Shown piece by piece: positions 1 through 7,872 of a stretch of 19,836 bases of DNA. Source of the stretch: Opitutia bacterium UBA957 (GTDB lineage Bacteria > Verrucomicrobiota > Verrucomicrobiia > Opitutales > UBA953); the NCBI GenBank assembly GCA_002293065.1, contig DBCN01000011.1, forward strand, positions 1 to 19,836. Direction: 5' to 3'. Below the pieces are notes generated by a model. The model was not told the DNA's origin and made no database searches. It saw only the letters and a list, made by a program, of their open reading frames with translations. A program made the translations under genes and the position numbers. Position 1 is the first letter of the stretch, and each line of letters opens with the position of its first letter.

Positions 1-1243
1 CGAGCAGTTCGAGCAATCGAAACACTTCTGGAGCTACGCCGTGGCCAACGATATGGCCAGTAACCCGCGGGAATTCATCAATCCCGTCCCCCATATCAGC
101 TTCGTGCATGGAGCTGATATGGTGGAATTCCTCAAGGCCCGCCACGCCGGGATGTCGGCCCACCATTTCTTCCGGGAGATGCTCTTCACGACTGACCGCA
201 CCACCATTGCGAGTTGGGCGCCGCTTCTGGTCGAAGGTCGGGGCGACGGACCCATTGCCGCGACCAAGATGGACGGCGGAACCGATGTGAACTTTGGCGC
301 CATCTCTCGCAAACTGCTGAGCTGGCTAGGACGGCAGGAGGGATGCGGCATCGCCTCCGGCCATCGCGTGATCGGCCTGCGCAGGAACAGCACGGGCTGG
401 GAAGTCCGCGTGAAGGAGTCAGCGACGGGGCTCATTCGGACAAACCGCGCCAAGTTCGTCTTTGTTGGCGCGGGCGGCGGTACGCTTCCGCTGCTACAGA
501 TGTCCGGCATTCCGGAGGCAAAGGGCCTGGGCGGTTTCCCTATCGGCGGCCAGTGGCTCGTTTGCAATAATCCGGAAATCGTCGAGAAGCACCAAGCCAA
601 GGTCTATGGTCAACCGCTCGCCGCGGCCCCGACGATGGCTGTGCCGCACCTCGACACGCGCATCTTGGATGGCAGGAAAACGCTGCTTTTCGGTCCCTTC
701 GCCGCCTGGACGACAAAGTTCCTGCACCAGAAGGGCCGCTACACCGACCTACCCTTCTCCATTCGTCCGGACAACCTCACGACCCTCGTCAATATCGGCA
801 TACATAACCTCGACCTTGTCCGCTACCTCATCCAGCAGGGCACGCAGAGCATGCGGAACCGCATCGAGGTGCTGAAGATCTTCTATCCGGCCGCCCAGGC
901 GGCGGATTGGAAGTTGATCGACGCAGGCATTCGGGTGCAGGCCATCAAGAAGACGGATGGTCAGGCCGGCATTGTCCACTACGGCACCGAGGTCATCACC
1001 GATGCCGCTTGCAGCATCTCCGCGCTGCTCGGAGCCTCGCCTGGCGCCTCGGTCTCGGTCAACATTGTGCTCGAGGTCATCAAGAAATGCTTCCCCGCCT
1101 TGCTCGCCAGCCCAGAGGGGCATGCGCGGATGAAGGCGATGATCCCGACCTTCGACCTGGATATCAAGTTGCCTGAGAACGCCGCGCAGTTCCGCGAGTA
1201 TAGCCAGCGAGCGGATGTGATCCTCGGTCTCAGGGCAAGCTGA
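1..1243 (+). CDS. mqo: Malate:quinone oxidoreductase, 3' part (5' end outside window)
   Basis: Membrane-associated FAD enzyme that oxidises malate to oxaloacetate and passes electrons to the quinone pool in the TCA cycle. The reading frame is open from base 2 to the stop at 1241-1243, giving 414 visible codons. The GTG at 41 is internal rather than a start, because the in-frame residues before it (EQFEQSKHFWSYAVAN) match the family. Family blocks visible in order are GGTDVNFGAISRKL, then FVFVGAGGGTLPLLQ followed by SGIPEAKGLGGFPIGGQ, then LLFGPFAAWTTKFL, and a C-terminal KKTDGQAGIVHYGTEVI followed by LLGASPGASVSVNIVLEV. Family members are about 500-550 residues, so roughly the N-terminal 100, including the dinucleotide-binding glycine motif, lie outside the window. 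No damage is seen. It is probably core chromosome beside the accessory region. Confidence 0.95.
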   Translation, partial: EQFEQSKHFWSYAVANDMASNPREFINPVPHISFVHGADMVEFLKARHAGMSAHHFFREMLFTTDRTTIASWAPLLVEGRGDGPIAATKMDGGTDVNFGAISRKLLSWLGRQEGCGIASGHRVIGLRRNSTGWEVRVKESATGLIRTNRAKFVFVGAGGGTLPLLQMSGIPEAKGLGGFPIGGQWLVCNNPEIVEKHQAKVYGQPLAAAPTMAVPHLDTRILDGRKTLLFGPFAAWTTKFLHQKGRYTDLPFSIRPDNLTTLVNIGIHNLDLVRYLIQQGTQSMRNRIEVLKIFYPAAQAADWKLIDAGIRVQAIKKTDGQAGIVHYGTEVITDAACSISALLGASPGASVSVNIVLEVIKKCFPALLASPEGHARMKAMIPTFDLDIKLPENAAQFREYSQRADVILGLRAS

Positions 1244-1295
1244 CCGGCAGATCAACCCTAGAAGCTGCTGGACCAAAAATGCGGGGGCACGAAAA

Positions 1296-1373
1296 GGCTC
1301 AGGCCGTACCCACCCGGAGTCTGAACCAAAACCGCATCGTTAAAAACAGGCTAGGTTCAGCATGCCAAAGGGG
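1296..1373 (+). repeat. Degenerate copy of the ~92-bp palindromic repeat (copy A)
   Basis: This copy shares with copies B and C the left arm (CAGGCCGTACCCA), the inner left block (CTGAACCAAAA followed by CCGCATC) and the inner right block (AGGTTCAGC then CCAAAGG). The outer right arm GGCCTGACCCC is missing, so the copy appears decayed. It has the same orientation as the copy at 3963. Confidence 0.75.
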
Positions 1374-1431
1374 CGCCCGACACGTATTCGGTCCCGCTAG
1401 CCCATTCCGCCGAGGCATCTCACGCCGCGGC

Positions 1432-1526
1432 TGACTTACGGACAAGCCGCTCGATCTCTGCGAATTCTTCCTTGATCTGCCAACGCGTAAGACCCGTTTT
1501 GCCTAGAAAGAAGGAATGGAAGGCGC
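1432..1526 (-). pseudogene. Possible C-terminal remnant of an unknown protein
   Basis: On the minus strand a short open frame runs from just after the 1527 gene to a TGA near 1432. It reads SAFHSFFLGKTGLTRWQIKE followed by EFAEIERLVRKSAAA. The residue mix looks protein-like and forms a plausible charged helix. It has no start codon and an in-frame stop lies shortly upstream. I do not recognise the family. It could be a chance frame; the only support is its protein-like composition beside a decayed repeat. Confidence 0.25.
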
Positions 1527-1892
1527 TTAGCGACGGAGGAGTTTACCGACGGTGGCGAGGGATCCAAGGAGCATCAGCGTTATGAGGCTGGCGGCAAAGG
1601 CCTTGGGAGCGCCCTCAGCCACAGCTTGCCAGCTGACGACGGAGCGCCAAGCGAAGACGCCGCAAAGCATCAAGGTCATCGCCAACGCGATCCATTTGGC
1701 AAAATTGAATCCCTTGGCCAGAAGAAGTCCCCAGACGACCGAGAGGGCACCGAAGAGAGAGCCGGAAATGAGGGCAGTTTGGGCGGCGGCGGGATTGGAG
1801 AGATAGCCAGCGACGCCGCAGAGAAAGAGGAAAACGCCGAAATAAACAAGCCAGCGGGCGTCGGTTGGGTAATTCCGTTCTTGGTCTAGCAT
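1527..1892 (-). CDS. Small integral membrane protein, TMEM14-like
   Basis: This is a 121-residue protein from the ATG at 1892. A TTG at 1934 would add 14 residues that do not look like a signal. Four hydrophobic segments are visible, roughly residues 14-31, 37-57, 62-80 and 95-117. The pattern NPAAAQTALISGSLFGAL resembles the small TMEM14/UPF0136 family, whose members are about 100 residues with a similar Gly-rich second helix. That assignment rests on pattern memory only. No function can be given. The gene stands alone between palindromic repeat copies A and B and has no clear ribosome-binding site. Confidence 0.7.
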   Translation of the reverse strand: MLDQERNYPTDARWLVYFGVFLFLCGVAGYLSNPAAAQTALISGSLFGALSVVWGLLLAKGFNFAKWIALAMTLMLCGVFAWRSVVSWQAVAEGAPKAFAASLITLMLLGSLATVGKLLRR

Positions 1893-1965
1893 CGCGTATT
1901 TTAGGGGTCGCAAAGTGTTAAGGTTAAGCTGCAACTTGAGTCAACAAGTGAGCTCGGTAACGTAA

Positions 1966-2057
1966 GGGGTCAGGCCCTTCCTTTGGTGAGCTGAACCAAA
2001 AGGAGCATTAAATGTTTAGTTTTCGGTTCAGGCACAGTTAGGGTGCGGCCTGACCCC
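1966..2057 (-). repeat. 92-bp palindromic repeat, copy B (inverted relative to C)
   Basis: The ends are perfect inverted repeats (GGGGTCAGGCC ... GGCCTGACCCC). Inside them are a second inverted pair (CTGAACC ... GGTTCAG) and a CCTTTGGTGAG block. The reverse complement of this copy aligns end to end without gaps to copy C at 3963-4054; both are exactly 92 bp. The arms are conserved and the loop is divergent. This is the layout of a REP- or MITE-like mobile hairpin. Confidence 0.85.
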
Positions 2058-2122
2058 GTGTTCGTCCCCCGCCGTGCACCGAAAATACCGTGCGCGAAAG
2101 CCTTGCCTACCACGATGCGGGA

Positions 2123-3910
2123 CTAGCGCGCGACGTCGCGGTTGTCCGTGATCGTCGTCTCCTTGGATTTCATGACCAGGATCTTGGGCGTACCCGGGGG
2201 CACACCCTTCGCCAGCGGGCCGAAGGTGTTACCGCGGACCACCACCTGCGAGGCGTTGGTGATGACGATCGCCGGCCCGACGGGCCAGATCCAGTCAAAG
2301 ACGCTCGGAGTGGTCCCATAGCCGGTAAAGGTGTTACCCTCGATCAGGATGTTGGCGCTGTCATACGAAGTGTGTTCCGGGGTATCGCTGACGGCGGGCT
2401 TAGCGCCGTTGAGACCGGTGATCGGCGAGGCCCCGATCACGATGTTGGGATGATTGTTATCGGTGAAGACGCAGTCGCGCACCGTGAAGTTACGGATGGC
2501 GGACCCTTCCTCGAAATACCATTCGGGCGAGGCGAAGACCGCGGGCTGGAAGCTGCTGGTAAACGTGCAGCGTTCGACCGTGCAATGGGCCGCCTTGAGG
2601 TTGAGGCACTTCGCGCGGAAGACCTGGAACTTGCTATCGCGGATGATGGTCCGCTGCCCCACCGTCGCCACGTTGATGAGCCGGTCGATGCCATCGACGA
2701 TGGCCGCGCGGCTGAAGTTGCCGTTACCTTCGCCGGCCCCCACGCGCTCCGTCACGACATCCCGGTCCAGGGTCAACTCGACCAGGCCACCCGGGGCGCC
2801 TTGGGCGCCGACGACCACGGCTTCGGAGCGTTTTTTCTTATGCCGCCAATCCCAGAGCTCCACCCGATCGCCCGGACGGTGGTCGATGTTGGTGGCCTTG
2901 ACGACCAAGGTGCGCGGGTCTTTCTGCGCGGTGACCCGGGTGTAATTGGCCAGGATGTCGATTCCATCGTCGTCGATCTTGGAGAAATCGCACTGCTCCA
3001 GCAGGAGCGTGCCGCGCAGACCGGAGACCTGGCCACCGCCCGCGCAGGCATAAAGCCGGTTCGAGCCCGGCGGGACGCCGATTACGAGACGACGGAAGGT
3101 GGTGGCGCCTTCCAACCCGCGGACATAGAAACCCGCATCGGCCCCGCCACCCCAGTAGCGCACATCTTCCAAGGTGGTGTCGCGCAGGTTGGTGAGCACG
3201 AAGGCGTGACTGCGCGAGCTCCCGCAGAGGAAAAACCGCTTGCCGGGCCAATTTTCGATGGTCGGCCAACCCTCCAGCTTCCAGGTCCAGGTACGCTCGC
3301 CGGTCTTAACCATCTTGGTCGGATTGGGCCAGTGGCGATCGAGCTGGTAGTAATTCTTCTCCGGATGGACGAAAGGATGGAGCTGCGCGCCCGCGAACGA
3401 CGGACCATCCGGCGCGGGATACCCGGGGTCGATCGCAACCTCGCACGTCATGTTGGGCAGGTCCACGCTCACGATTGTGCCCTGCGTGTAGCCCAGCGGG
3501 TCATGGTCGATGGCGATGTTGCGCACCGTGACGCGTTGGCTGTCGGCGATACGGAAAACCGGCGCATCCAGGTCGCCTGACACCAGGGTGGTCTCCCCTT
3601 CGCCTTGGAACGTCAGCCCATCGGCTCCGCTGATCAGGATGGACTTCTCCTTGCCCAGCGCCGTCTTGTATCGGCCCGCGGGCAGCACGACGACGGCGTC
3701 CGGACCTTGCTTTTTCGCGGCCTTGATCGCGGCGTTGATCGCCACCGTGTCGTCGGTCACGCCATCGCCCTTGGCGCCAAAATCCCGGACGCTGATCGGC
3801 CTCTTCTCGGCCGCCGACAGCGGAAGGAAGCAAGCCAACAGCACCAGGACCGCCTCGAGGAGGAAGGCCATCGACCTGCGTCGGCTCGAAGGGACAGGCG
3901 GCATAGGCAT
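2123..3910 (-). CDS. Secreted right-handed parallel beta-helix protein (pectate-lyase superfamily, possible glycosidase)
   Basis: This is a 595-residue exported protein. The N-terminus has an Arg-rich n-region (SRRRS), then a hydrophobic stretch ending LSAAEK, which fits a signal peptide. Starts at 3910 or 3871 (MAFLLEAV) both work. Mature residues about 38-65 carry the Pectate_lyase_3 signature RDFGAKGDGVTDDTVAINAA. This is followed by Asn/Asp/Val-rich beta-helix coils up to the C-terminus (VTVRNIAIDHDP, LLEQCDFSKIDDDGIDI, IIRDSKF, FTVRDCVFTDNNHPN, ILIEGNTF, VVVRGNTF). The piece NIAIDHDPLGYTQGTIV resembles GH110-like alpha-galactosidases, but no substrate can be assigned. It is a single gene bracketed by inverted 92-bp repeats (ending 65 bp past its stop and starting 53 bp before its start), suggesting acquisition as a unit. 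Confidence 0.85.
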   Translation of the reverse strand: MPMPPVPSSRRRSMAFLLEAVLVLLACFLPLSAAEKRPISVRDFGAKGDGVTDDTVAINAAIKAAKKQGPDAVVVLPAGRYKTALGKEKSILISGADGLTFQGEGETTLVSGDLDAPVFRIADSQRVTVRNIAIDHDPLGYTQGTIVSVDLPNMTCEVAIDPGYPAPDGPSFAGAQLHPFVHPEKNYYQLDRHWPNPTKMVKTGERTWTWKLEGWPTIENWPGKRFFLCGSSRSHAFVLTNLRDTTLEDVRYWGGGADAGFYVRGLEGATTFRRLVIGVPPGSNRLYACAGGGQVSGLRGTLLLEQCDFSKIDDDGIDILANYTRVTAQKDPRTLVVKATNIDHRPGDRVELWDWRHKKKRSEAVVVGAQGAPGGLVELTLDRDVVTERVGAGEGNGNFSRAAIVDGIDRLINVATVGQRTIIRDSKFQVFRAKCLNLKAAHCTVERCTFTSSFQPAVFASPEWYFEEGSAIRNFTVRDCVFTDNNHPNIVIGASPITGLNGAKPAVSDTPEHTSYDSANILIEGNTFTGYGTTPSVFDWIWPVGPAIVITNASQVVVRGNTFGPLAKGVPPGTPKILVMKSKETTITDNRDVAR

Positions 3911-3962
3911 CCTATGGGGCGGTCCGATCCCGCCAAGGCAAGCACGGGATGAGGACGCACAC

Positions 3963-4054
3963 GGGGGCAGGCCGTACCCAGCCTACGACTGAACCAAAAA
4001 CCGCATCATTCAGGCCAGTTTAGGTTCAGCACACCAAAGGTACGGCCTGACCCC
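3963..4054 (+). repeat. 92-bp palindromic repeat, copy C
   Basis: Same element as copy B but in the opposite orientation. Left arm GGGGGCAGGCCGTACCC, inner pair CTGAACC ... GGTTCAG, right arm GGTACGGCCTGACCCC. It lies 53 bp upstream of the beta-helix gene start, so the promoter of that gene is within or next to the repeat. Confidence 0.85.
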
Positions 4055-4084
4055 ATTGGCGATTTCCACCTGCCCCGAAACGCA

Positions 4085-4105
4085 AAACGGACGCAAAGTC
4101 CGTTT
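4085..4105 (-). terminator. Hairpin downstream of tRNA-Ser remnant 1
   Basis: A perfect 8-bp stem (AAACGGAC / GTCCGTTT) with a 5-nt loop lies 20-24 nt beyond the tRNA-Ser 3' remnant on the minus strand. It is followed there by TTTTGCGTTT. It could end minus-strand transcription from the efflux operon or be the remains of the original tRNA terminator. Confidence 0.5.
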
Positions 4106-4124
4106 GACTGGGTTTTTCCGCGTT

Positions 4125-4244
4125 AAAGTGGCGGAGAGGATGGGATTCGAAGTCAGACTTTGCGTCTGTATGTCGTTGACCTTCAACGACTGAGATTTTT
4201 TGCGGACAGTTTGCGGACAAGTTAACTGCCAACTCTGCTAATTT
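4125..4244 (-). repeat. 120-bp attachment module, copy 1 (tRNA-Ser 3' end plus integrase tail)
   Basis: Positions 4125-4151 read on the minus strand as TTCGAATCCCATCCTCTCCG + CCA + CTTT. This is the T-loop, T-stem 3' strand, acceptor 3' strand, discriminator and CCA of a tRNA-Ser. The 5' half of the tRNA is absent. Positions 4152-4244 hold two hairpins (CAGAC/GTCTG at 4154-4168; GTCGTTGA/TCAACGAC at 4172-4190) and a tandem GCGGACA repeat (4200-4220). The whole block is 118/120 identical to 10309-10428. The minus strand is open through it and reads LAELAVNLSANCPQ, then a tail through the tRNA remnant (ESHPLRHF), as in tyrosine recombinases whose 3' end overlaps the attachment core. No integrase body is present. 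Confidence 0.8.
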
Positions 4245-4296
4245 TGCAGAAGGAAGATTTGCGTGCAAGTGGGATTTTTATCGCGCCTTAATGTCA

Positions 4297-4713
4297 TCAA
4301 TGGGCGCAGGTGCATCCGTACTCCTGGCGCTTGCACTCTCCGCAGAGGGACGTGTTCAAGGTCAGTCGGAAGTTCGTCGGTTTGGCGTCCGCCGAGGCAC
4401 GGATCTGGACCACGATTGGGGCCGGCTCCTTGGCCTGCAGGGGGTCCTTGGTGATGAAACCGTTCGGCTGGGGTTCAAGGACGACATCCTTACCGTCGAC
4501 CTTGACGACGACGGTGCGATCGCCCTTGGGCACGGGCTTGCCGGCGGCGTCGGCGAAGGTGACCGTGGCCTTGCGGTCCGGCTGGATCACGAACTGCGCG
4601 CGTAGGCCAGGTGCTTCCAGCCGGCGACCCGGCTGGACGTCGGCCGCCGGCTTGGCGGGCTCGGCGGCGACGAGGGCGCCGATTGAAAACAGGGAGAGGA
4701 GGAGGATTTTCAT
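4297..4713 (-). CDS. Small secreted protein with Cys-rich C-terminus, last gene of the efflux operon
   Basis: This is a 138-residue protein with a clear signal peptide (MKILLLSLFSIGALVAAEPA). A beta-rich middle (about 30-120) follows, then a C-terminal CGECKRQEYGCTCAH with four Cys and a His, a likely metal-binding tail. I do not recognise a named family. It is not CusF: it lacks that protein's short OB fold and Trp/Met copper site. Its ATG overlaps the stop of the RND pump gene (ATGA at 4713-4710), so it is translationally coupled to the pump. It probably binds metal in the periplasm, but that is inferred from export, cysteines and context. Its stop lies 52 bp from the edge of attachment module 1. 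Confidence 0.85.
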   Translation of the reverse strand: MKILLLSLFSIGALVAAEPAKPAADVQPGRRLEAPGLRAQFVIQPDRKATVTFADAAGKPVPKGDRTVVVKVDGKDVVLEPQPNGFITKDPLQAKEPAPIVVQIRASADAKPTNFRLTLNTSLCGECKRQEYGCTCAH

Positions 4714-7700
4714 GGTTGGGTGGGTGTTGGGGTGGGAGAAGAAGAGAAACGCGCCTCGACCCAGTCATAGAGGACAGGGAGAAGCAGGAGCGTCAGGGCG
4801 GTGGAAGTAAAGATGCCACCGATGACAACGGTCGCCAGCGGCTGCTGCACCTCGGCCCCTGGACCGGTCGAAAGGGCCATGGGCACGAAGCCCAAAGAAG
4901 CGACGAGCGCGGTGATGAGCTTGGGACGCAGCCGGGTGACGGTGCCGTCGACCACCGCGAGGCGGAGCGGGCGGCCTTCCGCCCGCAGCTGGTTGATGAA
5001 GCTGATCAGCATGATGCCATTGAGGACCGCGATGCCCGACACCGCGATGAAGCCGATGCCGGCCGAGATCGTGAAGGGCATGCCTCGCAGCCAGAGTGCA
5101 AGCACGCCGCCTATCGCCGCGAGCGGCACGCAGGTGAAGACGAGTACCGCCTGACGAAAACTGCCAAAGCCGGCATAGATGAGGAGCAGGATCAGCCCTA
5201 GCGCCGCGGGGACGACCAGCGTCAGGCGCTCGCGCGCCCGCTGCAGGTTCTCGAACTGTCCGCCGAACTCCCAATAGACGCCGCCGACCGGCTTGACCTC
5301 GGACTTGAGTTTGGCCTCGGCTTCGCGAACGAAGCCCTCGGTGTCACGGCCGCGGACGTTGATGAGGATGGCCAGACGGCGGCGCGCGTCCTCGCGGGTA
5401 ATGACGCCGGGACGTTCGACCAGTTTGACGTCAGCCACCTTGGAGAGCGCGACCATCGTGCCGGAGCCATCCTCGGCAGAGACCGGAAGCTCGCCGATCA
5501 GCGAAGGCGAAGTACGTTCGGCGCCAGGCAGGCGAACGACGACCTCCATGGGACGCCCCGAAGCGGGGAGCTGCCCCGCCCTCGCGCCGCCCAAGGCGGT
5601 CGAGACGATGTCGTTGAGCTCCTCGGCATGCAGGTTACGACGGACCAGTTGGTCTCGCTTTGGAACGATGTCGACCGAGGGTAATAAGCCTGAGGCCTCG
5701 AACTCGACGTCTCCGCCGCCGGGAATCTTACGGAGCACGGCCACCGCCTGCTCGGCCACGGCTTCCATATTGGAGAGTTCGTCGCCGAAGATCTTCAGCG
5801 AAAGATCAGCTCGGGAGCCGGCCATGATTTCATTGAAACGCAACTGGATCGGCTGGGAGAACATCGTGGTCTGCCCGGGGACGGTCCGCTCCAGGAGTTC
5901 GGACATGAGTTCGACGAGCCTTGTCTTATTGATGGGCGAACCGCCTTCACGGCGCCACATGTCGCGGGGTTTCAACGTCACATAGGTGTCCGCGACGTTC
6001 GGCCCCATCGGATCGCTGGCGATCTCGGCGGTACCGATGCGCGCGAAAACATGGTCTATCTCCGGGAACTTGGCGCGCAGGAGTGTCTCCGTGCGCTTCT
6101 GCAGGTCCACCGAGGAGGCCAGATCCAGGCTGGAGGCTCGGACGAACTGGATGCTGATGGAACCTTCGTCGAGCTGCGGGATGAAATCGGCCCCGAGACG
6201 CGTGTAGCCGACGGCGGCTGCGAGGGCCGCGAGTGAAGTGGCGACGACGGCCGCGGTCCGATGGGCGAAGCACCATCCAAGCATCGCCGAGAAGACCGAC
6301 TTGAGACGGCGGATCAGGCCACCTTCCTCGGCATGACCTTCAGCCCGAAGCCAGAAAGAAGCCAGGGCAGGCATGACAGTCAGGGCGACGAGCGCGGAAG
6401 CCGCCAAGGCGACCACGACGGCCGCGGCCATGGGCTTGAACATCTTTCCCTCGATGCCTTCGAGGGCGAAGATCGGAACGTAGACCAAGGTGATCACGGT
6501 CACGCCAAGGAACATCGGGCCGGCGACCTCGCCGGCGGCGGTCGACAGCTCGGCAGTACGCTCATCCTCGGTCAGGGGTCGCCCGAGGGCCCGGACACGC
6601 TCCTCAAGCCGTCGCAGGAAGTTCTCCACCATCACCACGGAACCGTCGACGATGAGGCCGAAGTCGATGGCACCGAGGCTCATGAGGTTGGCGCTCGATT
6701 TCGAGGCCGCCATGCCGGTAAGCAGCAAGAGGAAGGACAGGGGGATCGCCAAGGCGACGAGCAACGCGGCCCGCCAATGCCCCAGCAGGACCAGCAAGAC
6801 GACCACGACGATCAACGCCCCTTCGAAGAGGTTCGTCTCGACGGTCCGGATGGTCGCGCCGACGAGATCGGAGCGGTCGTAGAGCACGGTGAGTTTCACG
6901 CCCTCCGGTAGGTGGGTACCGATGGCGGAGAGCTTCTCGACCGCGCGGTGCGAGACTTCCCGGGAGTTCTCCCCGGCGAGCATGATGGCCGCGCCTACGA
7001 CAGCCTCCTGCCCGTCGACGGTGGCTGCGCCCATGCGAGAGGCGTTGCCAATCGAAACGCGAGCGACATCGCCCACGGTCACGGCGGGGCCGAGTCCGGC
7101 AGGGCGCAGCGGGATACCGGCGATATCCTGGGCGGTGCGGACTCGGGTGTCGGCACGGACGGTGAAGGCCTCGCCGCCGAGCGTGACGACGCCGCCGCCA
7201 GCGTTCTCGGTGTTGCGACGGACGGCCCGGAGCAGTTCAGACATCGGTACGCCTGACTTGGCCAGCTTGGCGAGGTCGGGCTCGACGAGCATCTGCCGCT
7301 CGTGCCCGCCGATGACATTGACATCGGCCAACCCTGGCGTGGAGCGAAGCGCTGGGCGCACGCGCGTGTCATGCAGCAGGCGTAACTCACGCAGGCGCGC
7401 GGACTCGTCGGCCGGAGCCTTGGCGTCGGCGGCGTAGCCGATGGAGTAGTAGACGATCTCGCCGAGTCCGGTGCTGATCGGCGCCATCACGGGTACGGCA
7501 CCCGGCGGCAGGTTGCCGGAGGCCTGCCCGATACGCTCGGTCACGAGCTGGCGGGCGCGGAAGATATCGGTACCATCCGCAAAGATGAGCGTGACCTGCG
7601 AGAGCCCGGTCTTGGAGAGCGAACGGAACTCGACCAAGCCCGGTAGGCCTGAGAGCTCGGATTCGAGCGGGATGGTGACGCGCGACTCCGCCTCGTCGGC

Positions 7701-7871
7701 GGCGTAGGAAGGCAAGGCGGTGTTGATCTGCACCTGCGGACCGGTGATGTCCGGCATGGCATCGATGGGGACGCGCGTGGCGGACCAGGCTCCGAGCAGG
7801 CAGAGCAACAGGGCGCAGGTGAGCACGACCGCGCGGCGGCGGATGGACCAGCGAGCGAGGGCTGCGATCAT
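4710..7871 (-). CDS. czcA: CzcA-type heavy-metal RND efflux pump (inner-membrane subunit)
   Basis: A proton-driven inner-membrane pump of 1053 residues, normal for the HME-RND family. It has a first membrane helix near residues 13-30 (VVLTCALLLCLLGAWS), a large periplasmic loop, helix block about 345-510, a second loop about 565-870 and helix block about 880-1040. The helix-4 motif is DFGLIVDGSVVMVEN, with D403, D409 and E416 matching the proton-relay residues known for CzcA. This motif is typical of divalent-cation pumps (Zn, Co, Cd, Ni) rather than the CusA type. N-terminal motifs VPIDAMPDITGPQVQ and GLPGLVEFRSLSKTGLS fit the family. The start is 1 nt after the stop of the adaptor gene, and the next gene overlaps by ATGA. 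Substrate is inferred only. Confidence 0.95.
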   Translation of the reverse strand: MIAALARWSIRRRAVVLTCALLLCLLGAWSATRVPIDAMPDITGPQVQINTALPSYAADEAESRVTIPLESELSGLPGLVEFRSLSKTGLSQVTLIFADGTDIFRARQLVTERIGQASGNLPPGAVPVMAPISTGLGEIVYYSIGYAADAKAPADESARLRELRLLHDTRVRPALRSTPGLADVNVIGGHERQMLVEPDLAKLAKSGVPMSELLRAVRRNTENAGGGVVTLGGEAFTVRADTRVRTAQDIAGIPLRPAGLGPAVTVGDVARVSIGNASRMGAATVDGQEAVVGAAIMLAGENSREVSHRAVEKLSAIGTHLPEGVKLTVLYDRSDLVGATIRTVETNLFEGALIVVVVLLVLLGHWRAALLVALAIPLSFLLLLTGMAASKSSANLMSLGAIDFGLIVDGSVVMVENFLRRLEERVRALGRPLTEDERTAELSTAAGEVAGPMFLGVTVITLVYVPIFALEGIEGKMFKPMAAAVVVALAASALVALTVMPALASFWLRAEGHAEEGGLIRRLKSVFSAMLGWCFAHRTAAVVATSLAALAAAVGYTRLGADFIPQLDEGSISIQFVRASSLDLASSVDLQKRTETLLRAKFPEIDHVFARIGTAEIASDPMGPNVADTYVTLKPRDMWRREGGSPINKTRLVELMSELLERTVPGQTTMFSQPIQLRFNEIMAGSRADLSLKIFGDELSNMEAVAEQAVAVLRKIPGGGDVEFEASGLLPSVDIVPKRDQLVRRNLHAEELNDIVSTALGGARAGQLPASGRPMEVVVRLPGAERTSPSLIGELPVSAEDGSGTMVALSKVADVKLVERPGVITREDARRRLAILINVRGRDTEGFVREAEAKLKSEVKPVGGVYWEFGGQFENLQRARERLTLVVPAALGLILLLIYAGFGSFRQAVLVFTCVPLAAIGGVLALWLRGMPFTISAGIGFIAVSGIAVLNGIMLISFINQLRAEGRPLRLAVVDGTVTRLRPKLITALVASLGFVPMALSTGPGAEVQQPLATVVIGGIFTSTALTLLLLPVLYDWVEARFSSSPTPTPTQP

Positions 7872-7872
7872 C

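Noticed and set aside
2090..3580. Long plus-strand open frame (496 codons) opposite the beta-helix gene
   Set aside because: Its translation is rich in Asp, Arg and Gly with no domain, as expected for the antisense of a GC-rich gene. The minus-strand frame has a signal peptide and clear beta-helix motifs.
4026..4268. Minus-strand 80-codon frame as an intact small gene
   Set aside because: It is an integrase tail reading through the tRNA-Ser remnant. The same tail recurs at 10309-10428 with no start, so I treat it as a remnant within the attachment module.
6261..6911. Plus-strand open frame inside the RND pump gene
   Set aside because: His/Asp/Gln-rich antisense shadow of the pump coding sequence; no start context or domain.
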